From the IMG/VR virus record IMGVR_UViG_3300042402_005518, positions 1 through 20,572 of that record: DNA of 20,572 nt, one strand, 5' to 3'. This DNA is from a virus. The notes under the pieces were generated by a model. That model made no database searches. It had not been told where the DNA came from and worked only from the letters and a program-made list of their open reading frames with translations. Each line of letters starts with the position of its first letter. The stretch's first letter is position 1. Of the stretch, positions 13,103 to 19,467 are shown in pieces. The position numbers were made by a program, and so were the translations under genes.

Positions 13103-15112
13103 ATGATTGAATCTATGGACGATAACGACAACATTAAACCATCCTCAAAACGTGGTAGCTCATCAACACCAGTATTGGACAACTTTTCTAAAGACCTTAT
13201 TAAATCAGCGTCTGAAGGTAAGTTGGACCCCGTAGTTGGTAGAGAACAAGAAATTCAACGAATTGCCCAAATCCTATCTCGTAGGAAGAAAAACAACCCA
13301 ATCATCATTGGTGAACCAGGTTGTGGTAAAACAGCAATCGTAGAAGGATTGGCTATGAAAATTTTTAACGGTGATTGCCCACGAAACCTTTTGAACAAAC
13401 GAATCGTTTTGTTGGACATGACCTCAATTGTTGCGGGAACCAAATACCGTGGACAGTTTGAGGAACGTTTGAAAGTAATCATTGACGAACTTTCTAAGAA
13501 TCCTGACATTGTAATTTTCATTGATGAAATTCACACCATCGTTGGTGCTGGAAATGCTTCAGGTTCTATGGACGCATCAAACATCTTTAAACCCGCACTT
13601 GCTCGTGGAGAGATTCAATGTATTGGGGCAACAACATTGGACGAGTATCGTACTAACTTTGAAAAAGATGGGGCTTTGGAACGTCGATTCCAAAAAGTCG
13701 TAGTTGACTCACCATCTAAAAAAGAGACCCTCATTATTCTCAAAAACTTGAGAAGCAAATATGAGTCTTATCACAAAGTAAGTTATTCTGATGAAGTACT
13801 TGAACTATGTGTTAACCTTGCTGACCGATACATCACAGACCGTGAGTTTCCCGACAAAGCGTTCGACATTATGGATGAAGTTGGTGCCCGTGCTCAAGTT
13901 GAAGCAAAAGTTCCTGAAAGTATTGAAAAGTTGACCTCGGCTCTTCGTGAGATTGGTGAGAAGAAAAAAGAAGTGGTAAAGAAACAAAAGTACGAAGAGG
14001 CTGCTGAGCTAAGGAACAAAGAAAAGAAAGTTGCCGCCAAATTAGAGGCGGAGAAAGAAAAGTATGAACAAGAAATCTCTGAAAAGAAAAGAGAAATCTC
14101 GTTGGAACTTGTCTTGGATGTCGTTTCTTCAATGACAAAAATTCCTGTGTCAAAAATCTCTGTTGATGACAAAACAAACTTAATTGGTTTGGATAAGTCA
14201 TTAATGGATAACGTTATCGGACAAGAAGAAGCGGTTACCAAAATCGCAAAATCAATCCGTAGAAACCGATTGGGTATTAAAGACCCAAATAAACCCATCG
14301 GTTCATTTATTTTCTTGGGTTCAACAGGTGTAGGTAAAACTCACTTGGCAAAACAACTGGCAAAACAAATCTTCGGTAATGAGAACAACCTCATCCGTGT
14401 GGATATGTCAGAGTTCCAAGAAAAACATACCATTTCCAAATTGATTGGAGCCCCTCCAGGTTATGTTGGTTATGATGAAGGTGGACAATTAACTGAACAA
14501 GTTAAGAATAAACCTTATTCAGTAATCCTTTTTGATGAAGTTGAAAAGGCGAACAAAGAAATCTTCAATACATTGTTACAGATGTTAGACGAAGGTCACC
14601 TGACCGATTCTTTGGGTAGAAAAATCAATTTCAAGAATTGTTTGATTATTATGACATCAAACTTGGGTGTAAAAAAACTTCAAGATTTTGGAAACGGTAT
14701 TGGTTTCAATACTTTATCAAGTTCATCAACTCAAGAAGAGTACAAACGTCAGATTCTCCAAAAAGAGATGAAGAACTATTTCTCTCCTGAGTTCTTGAAC
14801 CGTATTGATGAGGTTATTGTATTCAATTCTTTGAAACAACCTGAAATTGAACAAATTGTTCGTCTTGAAATGTCAAAATTGGTTAATCGTTTGGAGGAGT
14901 TGAAATTACACTTCGTTTGTGACGAGTCAATGATTCAACACATTGCCAAGGTAGGTTTTGATGAGGCGTTTGGTGCACGACCAATTAAAAGAGCTATTCA
15001 GGATGAAGTAGAAGACTTTATCTCAGAAGAATACTTGGTGGGTAATGTTGTGGAAAACGAACATTATATCCTAAAGTATGATGAATCAATCAAAATAGAA
15101 AAGGGGTCATAA
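13103..15112 (+). CDS. clpC: ClpC-like AAA+ unfoldase lacking the N-domain
   Basis: ClpC unfolds proteins and feeds them into the ClpP peptidase. This 669-residue copy has both AAA+ modules: D1 with Walker A GEPGCGKT (70-77), pore loop KYRGQF (115-119 region) and Walker B IVIFIDE (136-142); D2 with Walker A GSTGVGKT (406-413), pore loop GYVGY (453-457) and Walker B VILFDE (474-479). Between them is a short ClpC-type middle domain with a UVR-like motif (QKYEEAAELRNKEKK, about 295-309). IGF at 533-535 is at the ClpP-docking loop. The roughly 150-residue N-domain is replaced by a 25-residue Ser-rich start, hence the length below the usual 810-850. The flanks (TPVLDNF, LDPVVGRE, ILSRRKKNNP) are close to Bacteroidota ClpC, which suggests acquisition from a host. 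No clpP is in the window. It has its own promoter and terminator. Confidence 0.95.
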   Translation: MIESMDDNDNIKPSSKRGSSSTPVLDNFSKDLIKSASEGKLDPVVGREQEIQRIAQILSRRKKNNPIIIGEPGCGKTAIVEGLAMKIFNGDCPRNLLNKRIVLLDMTSIVAGTKYRGQFEERLKVIIDELSKNPDIVIFIDEIHTIVGAGNASGSMDASNIFKPALARGEIQCIGATTLDEYRTNFEKDGALERRFQKVVVDSPSKKETLIILKNLRSKYESYHKVSYSDEVLELCVNLADRYITDREFPDKAFDIMDEVGARAQVEAKVPESIEKLTSALREIGEKKKEVVKKQKYEEAAELRNKEKKVAAKLEAEKEKYEQEISEKKREISLELVLDVVSSMTKIPVSKISVDDKTNLIGLDKSLMDNVIGQEEAVTKIAKSIRRNRLGIKDPNKPIGSFIFLGSTGVGKTHLAKQLAKQIFGNENNLIRVDMSEFQEKHTISKLIGAPPGYVGYDEGGQLTEQVKNKPYSVILFDEVEKANKEIFNTLLQMLDEGHLTDSLGRKINFKNCLIIMTSNLGVKKLQDFGNGIGFNTLSSSSTQEEYKRQILQKEMKNYFSPEFLNRIDEVIVFNSLKQPEIEQIVRLEMSKLVNRLEELKLHFVCDESMIQHIAKVGFDEAFGARPIKRAIQDEVEDFISEEYLVGNVVENEHYILKYDESIKIEKGS

Positions 15113-15126
15113 GACCCCTTTTTTTT
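15101..15126 (+). terminator. Rho-independent terminator of clpC
   Basis: Stem AAGGGGTC / GACCCCTT (15101-15108 and 15113-15120) with loop ATAA and a following T-tract. The clpC stop codon TAA is in the loop, so the last codons form the 5' arm. Confidence 0.93.
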
Positions 15127-15140
15127 ATTCTTAAAGCATT

Positions 15141-15166
15141 AAAAAAGGGACCGAAGTCCCTTTTTT
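15141..15166 (-). terminator. Rho-independent terminator of the M20 peptidase gene (bidirectional form)
   Basis: Arms AAAAAAGGGAC (15141-15151) and GTCCCTTTTTT (15156-15166). On the minus strand the loop is TTCG closed by C-G, a stable UUCG tetraloop, followed by six T's. It can also act on the plus strand as a backup for clpC. Confidence 0.92.
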
Positions 15167-16005
15167 TAGTAATATCCGTATCTATCGTAATTATTGTATC
15201 TTGGTTTTTCGTATTTATACTCCTGTTTGGTATTCCCAAGACGTTCTATGATGGTTTTACACACATCAATACCTCTTTCAACATCATCTAAGACAACATA
15301 TTCGTGTGGGGTATGGTAGTTGTAGTAACCAATAGAAATATTCACACAGGCAAAGTCAAACTTCATTTTTAACATAGCCACGTCAGTGTATGGGTGAATT
15401 TTATATTCGTAATATTCCATCTTCTCTTTGAATACTGAATCAATAACGTTGAAGAATTCACTTTCACGGTCAAACAATCTTACACCATGACATACTTCAG
15501 TAATCATATAGTTCTCAGGTCCGTCAAACTGAATGGTATAACCAACATTTGAGAAGAACTCTTCGTTTGCCTTTTTTGAACCGTGACAACCTGTTTCTTC
15601 AGAAACAAACAACGCCACTTTAATGTGGGGTAAATCCTCCAAACAAACCAAACAACCAAATACGCCGGCTTTGTCGTCACCACCAATTCCCGATGGTTGA
15701 CCATCGTCGTCATACGCTTTTAATGCCAATTTGTTTTGATGTTGGAAATCCATTTTCATTTCTTCTAAAATGTTAATGGGTTTCATTCCCCAATGTACGG
15801 TGTCAGTATGAGCAACCACACATGGAAACGGTTGACCTTCAAATTCAGGTGAAGTTTTTGTCACATATACGTTCTTGTGTTCGTCAACAAAAAAATCGTA
15901 GTTTTTCTCTGTCAAGTAATTTTTCAAAAACTCAACCATTTTATCTTCCTTGTAAGTACAAGTTGGGACGGATAATACATCCTTTAGTAATTGTAATCTT
16001 TCCAT
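15166..16005 (-). CDS. M20-type metallopeptidase (tripeptidase/aminopeptidase-like)
   Basis: The 279-residue enzyme carries the metal-site motifs of the M20 peptidases: VVAHTDTVH (His66, Asp68), SGIGGDDKAGVFG (Asp110 bridging, then Asp111-Lys112), FVSEETGCHGS (Glu136-Glu137), FDGPEN (Asp161) and YHTPHEYV (His231/His234). PepT-like tripeptidases have GxDDKAG in this place, so small peptides are the likely substrates. It is shorter than typical M20 enzymes (about 400 residues), so the inserted dimerisation domain is probably lost; M42 is the alternative. The start is the ATG at 16005; an in-frame TTG at 16023 lies upstream, within the promoter. The C-terminus is Tyr/Arg/Asn-rich. It may finish degradation of Clp products, an inference from gene neighbourhood. 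Confidence 0.88.
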   Translation of the reverse strand: MERLQLLKDVLSVPTCTYKEDKMVEFLKNYLTEKNYDFFVDEHKNVYVTKTSPEFEGQPFPCVVAHTDTVHWGMKPINILEEMKMDFQHQNKLALKAYDDDGQPSGIGGDDKAGVFGCLVCLEDLPHIKVALFVSEETGCHGSKKANEEFFSNVGYTIQFDGPENYMITEVCHGVRLFDRESEFFNVIDSVFKEKMEYYEYKIHPYTDVAMLKMKFDFACVNISIGYYNYHTPHEYVVLDDVERGIDVCKTIIERLGNTKQEYKYEKPRYNNYDRYGYY

Positions 16006-16012
16006 TTGTATG

Positions 16013-16020
16013 CAAAGATA
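16013..16020 (-). promoter_or_regulatory. TAnnTTTG box before the M20 peptidase gene
   Basis: TATCTTTG on the minus strand lies 7 nt before the ATG at 16005, in the 22-nt gap after the upstream gene. It is identical to the clpC -7 box. No clear TTG at -33 was found. Confidence 0.55.
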
Positions 16021-16027
16021 CAAAAAA

Positions 16028-17893
16028 TTATCTAAAAAGTTGATAATTGTATAATAAAGTTACAAATTCTTCAAATGAAGGTTTGTATTTTTTTTGTGAA
16101 CTTCTACCTCCCCCTAGAGGTTCAACAGACACCTCAACAGAAGAATCGTTAAAATCAATATCGTCAACTCTGAAAACAAAAGTTTTATCTGCAGGTAATG
16201 AATACCAATTACCCAAACTAATCCCTCTTTTATCCAAAAACCTCATAAAATTTTCATACTTCTCATTTCTTTCTTGGAAATCACCAGTATCCTCATCACC
16301 CAATTTATCTATCATTGATTCAATTAAACTATCAAATCTTCTTTCAACATCTTCAAAATAGTTTTCTTCATCACCATCTTTTTTATTCCAAATATTGTAT
16401 GATAAATCATTTAACTCATAAGGAGCTTCAACGGCAACGTCACCAGAGTTAACATATGCGGATAATGAACCAAATATTGATTCTGAAGGGTTTGTTTTTA
16501 ATAGTTTAACCAAATTATCTCTTGTAAACGCATATTTGTAAAAACAATTAAGAGATTCCCCACCCACGTTATAAAATATATTACAATATTCGTCTCTAAG
16601 ATAGTTTGATATTGACGCCTCCGATTCACGGTTTCTACTCATTGTAATTTCATCAAGAATATCATTAACCGCTCTATCAAATGCCGTTTCCAAGAAACTA
16701 TTGAACTCAGATGGCATATCTTCAAGTTTTTTGGTTAATAAATCTTTTCTATATTGTGGAAATAATTTAATGGCTAAATCCTTAATTTGTTCGTCTTGTT
16801 CTTTTGTTGAATAATTCCAAAGGTATCCTTCCTTCCAATCTTCTTCAGTGGTATATCTATCGTGAAATTCCCAAGAACCGCCATAATAACTTAGAACATT
16901 ATCAATCAACGCTCTATCATATTCGCTAATTTCCCACATATCCCAAAATTCATGAGGTGGTTCAAATGCTAAAGTAACAACAATGTCTTCTTTATCATCT
17001 TGACTTAGTACCCTAATACTATTAATCATCTCATCAGGATATTGAAAGTTCCACGAAAATGTGTCTTTTACTTCAGGAATTGTTATTGATTCCAAAAAAT
17101 TAATTGTTTGGGTTGAACCAAGTTCGGAACCAAAGTACTTTTCCATTTCAGGATATAAATCCAACAAATAACCCAAGTTTGTCTTATCATCATTTTCTTT
17201 CCAAACAAGAATTGGTGAACCTTTTCTATGTGGTATTTGAACTGCCAATTTTGGTCTTTGTCTTGTTCTGTCAACCAAATAATATAAATCGTAATTTTGA
17301 GTTTCTCTTTGGAAGTGTCCTGGTGATTCTTTTGCGGTTGTACACCATCTTGTGTTGGCACCATAATAACAAGATGCTGCATGTGTCTTAATTTTAAAAA
17401 GTAATACTTGTTTGTTAGGTGTCTCATACACCAATTCCGCACCCGATTTGGCTTCTCTTTCTATTTCTCTTCTTGATTTTTTTGTATTAACATAATCCCT
17501 AACATATTTTAATAAACGAATGTCCCAAGAATTAATATCTTTAATCTGTGCGGGATTAATAGATGAAATCATTGATAACAAATTTGACGAAACATTGTCC
17601 GCCTTAGCATCCTCATAAATTGAGTCCAAATCATCTATTGATAATTTGTTGTAGTTTTTTTCCCACCAACCAATGTTGTCAAAATAATCAAATATCCTAT
17701 TTTCATTACCCCAAGATTTTAACACAGGATATAAGTCATCAAAATATCTATTGATGTATTCAATATATTTGGAACCTGTTGGGTCAGACCTTAACGCAGC
17801 ATCAATATATGTTTCCGCTTCAGGATACTTTGTTAACAGTTGTTTTTTAATGTCTTCCTTTCTTCCTTCTAAAATTATATCGGTCAACTTCAT
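16028..17893 (-). CDS. Large unknown phage protein with a YGANTRWCTT motif
   Basis: The 621-residue protein is not assigned. The N-terminal 150 residues are helical and begin with MKLTDIILEGRKEDI, a start style seen in other phage proteins here. A compact segment at about 152-255 holds HAASCYYGANTRWCTTAKES (171-190), then Tyr-rich strands and PKLAVQIPH. Short G-x-x-T-x-WCT motifs recur in large unnamed phage proteins, but I know of no tested activity. The remainder is acidic, rich in Asp, Glu, Tyr and Trp, ending in a basic segment (GGGRSSQKKYKPSFEE). No Walker motif, signal peptide or membrane segment is seen. TATTTATA lies 8 nt before the ATG. Virion-internal protein or host-directed factor are both possible. 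Confidence 0.85.
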   Translation of the reverse strand: MKLTDIILEGRKEDIKKQLLTKYPEAETYIDAALRSDPTGSKYIEYINRYFDDLYPVLKSWGNENRIFDYFDNIGWWEKNYNKLSIDDLDSIYEDAKADNVSSNLLSMISSINPAQIKDINSWDIRLLKYVRDYVNTKKSRREIEREAKSGAELVYETPNKQVLLFKIKTHAASCYYGANTRWCTTAKESPGHFQRETQNYDLYYLVDRTRQRPKLAVQIPHRKGSPILVWKENDDKTNLGYLLDLYPEMEKYFGSELGSTQTINFLESITIPEVKDTFSWNFQYPDEMINSIRVLSQDDKEDIVVTLAFEPPHEFWDMWEISEYDRALIDNVLSYYGGSWEFHDRYTTEEDWKEGYLWNYSTKEQDEQIKDLAIKLFPQYRKDLLTKKLEDMPSEFNSFLETAFDRAVNDILDEITMSRNRESEASISNYLRDEYCNIFYNVGGESLNCFYKYAFTRDNLVKLLKTNPSESIFGSLSAYVNSGDVAVEAPYELNDLSYNIWNKKDGDEENYFEDVERRFDSLIESMIDKLGDEDTGDFQERNEKYENFMRFLDKRGISLGNWYSLPADKTFVFRVDDIDFNDSSVEVSVEPLGGGRSSQKKYKPSFEEFVTLLYNYQLFR

Positions 17894-17901
17894 AATAATA
17901 T

Positions 17902-17909
17902 TATAAATA
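17902..17909 (-). promoter_or_regulatory. TATTTATA element 8 nt before the 621-aa gene
   Basis: The coding strand reads GTATTTATAATATTATT then ATG at 17893. It lies back to back with the tmRNA promoter. Confidence 0.45.
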
Positions 17910-17910
17910 C

Positions 17911-17941
17911 TTGGAATATATTTATAGTTATACTATATTTG
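17911..17941 (+). promoter_or_regulatory. Bacteroidota-type promoter of the tmRNA
   Basis: TTG (17911-17913), a 20-bp spacer and TATATTTG (17934-17941) fit TTG / TAnnTTTG. The predicted start, near 17945-17948, is about 12-15 nt before the mature 5' end, leaving a short leader for RNase P to remove. Confidence 0.7.
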
Positions 17942-17959
17942 TAGTGTTCTTTGAAATAT

Positions 17960-18339
17960 GGGGGTGACTGGAATCGACAGGTATTGTTGGTTGACGGGTG
18001 CACGTATGAGCTGAATTAACTCATTAAAAACTGATTTAAAAAATTAGACGGCAACGTTTTAAATAATATGGCTGCTTGCGGTTTGTTCCGTGAAGAGTCT
18101 TCAGTTGTAGCCTAATCGCTATAACACTCAGGTCGGGAGACATATAACCTAGGAACAGAAGTCTTTAGAGGTGTGGTTTCTATCTTAAAAGAAACAAGTG
18201 GAGGATTAGTTCTCAGTAAACCGAACCACTATAAAATAAGGGAATTGTGAATTTCGGAACATTAGCAAATGTTGACCTAAACGTGTAGTACCTTTCGGTC
18301 AAGGTATTCTGGACGAGGGTTCGATACCCTCCACCTCCA
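17960..18339 (+). ncRNA. ssrA: tmRNA (transfer-messenger RNA)
   Basis: tmRNA frees stalled ribosomes by acting first as alanyl-tRNA, then as mRNA for a degradation tag. Seen here: a 5' end GGGGGTGACTGGAATCGACAG typical in its parts of tmRNA; an acceptor stem pairing GGGGGTG (17960-17966) with CACCTCC (18332-18338, one G-U); a T arm GAGGG-TTCGATA-CCCTC (18315-18331); and discriminator A at 18339, with CCA not encoded. The resume site is TTAGAC before GGC at 18050. The tag frame reads GNVLNNMAA, then CGLFREESSVVA, and stops at TAA 18113-18115: 21 residues, longer than the usual 9-10 of Bacteroidota. About 380 nt in length, it has its own promoter and terminator. No smpB is in the window. Molecule identity is certain; the tag end depends on the frame. 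Confidence 0.97.
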
Positions 18340-18343
18340 CAAA

Positions 18344-18374
18344 CAAAAAAAGTCAGTTATTAACTGACTTTTTT
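18344..18374. terminator. Bidirectional terminator after the tmRNA
   Basis: AGTCAGTTA (18351-18359) pairs with TAACTGACT (18361-18369), flanked by A's on the left and T's on the right. It can stop tmRNA transcription rightward and that of the 119-aa gene leftward. Confidence 0.88.
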
Positions 18375-18392
18375 CATTATAATAAGTTTTAC

Positions 18393-18752
18393 TTAGAAAC
18401 AACCTGCATAACCCAAGTACTTCTGTTTGTTGTATTTTTCAAGAATCTGAACAACCTCTTTTGGGTCAGGTTTTGATTTACCTTCAGAAAATCTTTTAAT
18501 TTCTTCAACGGCTCTTTCACCATTTCTGTCATGGTCTTTCATTAAGACTTGAATCAAGGCCACCAATCCACCGGCTTGTTTTTTAGGTCCACCAAAACAA
18601 TTTTCAGGAACTTTTATTTCCTCTTTCTTTTTTTCTTTAGTTTGTTTTGCTGGTGCAAGACCATTCATTGCTTCGGCAGGTGCGGCCATTGACATTTGTT
18701 CCTCTAAAACCCTACCCAAACTTTCATGTATAATTTTTTTCAAATCTTTCAT
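18393..18752 (-). CDS. Small unknown phage protein (119 aa)
   Basis: The product is not recognised. It starts with an amphipathic helix (MKDLKKIIHESLGRVLEEQM), the same start style as several other genes here, followed by an Ala/Pro/Lys-rich linker (22-48), a segment ENCFGGPKKQAGGLVALIQV and a charged helix, and ends YLGYAGCF with a near-terminal cysteine. No membrane segment is clear. Genes with this N-terminal style are common in marine T4-like phages and often unnamed. It stands alone on the minus strand between the tmRNA terminator and the divergent lipoprotein gene, with TATTTATC 4 nt before its ATG. Confidence 0.78.
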   Translation of the reverse strand: MKDLKKIIHESLGRVLEEQMSMAAPAEAMNGLAPAKQTKEKKKEEIKVPENCFGGPKKQAGGLVALIQVLMKDHDRNGERAVEEIKRFSEGKSKPDPKEVVQILEKYNKQKYLGYAGCF

Positions 18753-18756
18753 AATT

Positions 18757-18764
18757 GATAAATA
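18757..18764 (-). promoter_or_regulatory. TATTTATC element 4 nt before ATG, with a second copy upstream
   Basis: The coding strand reads ATATTTATCAATT then ATG at 18752. A further TATTTATA lies at 18778-18785 on the same strand. Confidence 0.45.
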
Positions 18765-18814
18765 TCTTTAATTTCTTTATAAATATCTCGGTTTTTCGCT
18801 TTTTCTTTTATATT

Positions 18815-18822
18815 TAATTTTG
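18815..18822 (+). promoter_or_regulatory. TAnnTTTG box before the lipoprotein gene
   Basis: TAATTTTG lies 21 nt before the ATG at 18844, giving a predicted leader of about 15 nt. No clear TTG at -33; a T-rich run is there instead. Confidence 0.5.
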
Positions 18823-18843
18823 TATAATTGTTAAACACACACT

Positions 18844-19044
18844 ATGAAAAAATTATTTATTGTATTCGGAATTGTAACTATGACAGCATTTGCTTCATGC
18901 TCTAACTCAACAGAAACATCTATTGACGACTCTACCATTATGGATAGCGTATCAGTAGACACTTGTGCTAATGACTCAACTTGTAAAGATTCTTGCTCTA
19001 AGGAGACAGAAGTTAAAGAAGTTAAAACTGTTGGTGCAAAATAA
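18844..19044 (+). CDS. Small Cys-rich lipoprotein
   Basis: The 66-residue precursor has a classic lipoprotein signal: MKK, a hydrophobic core LFIVFGIVTMTAFAS and Cys20 in the lipobox FASC. The mature part is 47 residues, acidic and Ser/Thr/Asp-rich, with three further cysteines in DTCANDSTCKDSC (41, 47, 51), and a Lys/Glu/Val-rich end. It would be lipidated and anchored in the host envelope, inner or outer membrane, by the host Lgt/Lsp path. Small phage lipoproteins can block superinfection or act in lysis; which applies here is not visible. It could also be a remnant of host origin. It stands alone on the plus strand with a TAnnTTTG box and a strong terminator, so it is probably expressed separately from the virion genes. 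Confidence 0.88.
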   Translation: MKKLFIVFGIVTMTAFASCSNSTETSIDDSTIMDSVSVDTCANDSTCKDSCSKETEVKEVKTVGAK

Positions 19045-19068
19045 TAATAAGTTACATTGACCTTAATT

Positions 19069-19096
19069 AACCCTCATCGGAAGATGGGGGTTTTTT
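19069..19096 (+). terminator. Rho-independent terminator of the lipoprotein gene
   Basis: Arms AACCCTCATC (19069-19078) and GATGGGGGTT (19083-19092) pair over 10 bp with one wobble, loop GGAA (a GNRA tetraloop), followed by a T-tract. Confidence 0.92.
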
Positions 19097-19098
19097 AT

Positions 19099-19422
19099 TT
19101 AAAATGGTTCAATCACTTTTTTACGGAAACCAAATTCCCAATTTGAACCGTATGAATTATATTTTAAATTAAAAACCTTATCAGTTCTATTAATTATTTT
19201 CTGTTTTAATTCTTGAAGGTCTTGTTTACTCAACTCATCATCCAAGTTATTAATTAAGACTATTATAATTGTTTGTTCACCTCTATCCTTACCATTAACA
19301 AGTCCTGAACCATAATACGTATGACGTTTTCCAAATAACACATCATCAACTCTATCAAATGTTGACATAATATATTGTTTAATAATGTCTTCTTTTCTAT
19401 CTTCACTAATAATGTATTTCAT
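19099..19422 (-). CDS. Small unknown phage protein (107 aa)
   Basis: The product is not recognised. It begins with MKYIISEDRKEDIIKQYIMS, like other proteins in this genome that start with an amphipathic helix, and continues with alternating strands and helices: a turn GSGLVNGKDRG, a hydrophobic strand QTIIIVLIN, a Lys-rich helix ELSKQDLQELKQKIINR, and a final NWEFGFRKKVIEPF. This layout could be a small alpha/beta fold, but no family is claimed. It lies 45 nt after the M23-fold gene and stops 3 nt from the lipoprotein terminator. TATTTATA is 4 nt before the ATG. Confidence 0.78.
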   Translation of the reverse strand: MKYIISEDRKEDIIKQYIMSTFDRVDDVLFGKRHTYYGSGLVNGKDRGEQTIIIVLINNLDDELSKQDLQELKQKIINRTDKVFNLKYNSYGSNWEFGFRKKVIEPF

Positions 19423-19426
19423 ATTC

Positions 19427-19434
19427 TATAAATA
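19427..19434 (-). promoter_or_regulatory. TATTTATA element 4 nt before ATG
   Basis: The coding strand reads TTATATTTATAGAAT then ATG at 19422, and contains TATATTTA. Confidence 0.5.
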
Positions 19435-19467
19435 TAATAAATTAACCTGTATTAAAAGATGGGTTTT

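Noticed and set aside
13869-14298. Minus-strand open frames inside clpC
   Set aside because: They are antisense shadows of the well-conserved ClpC coding frame.
16006-16023. Upstream TTG start for the M20 peptidase
   Set aside because: The extra codons lie within the TATCTTTG promoter box; the ATG at 16005 gives the normal family start.
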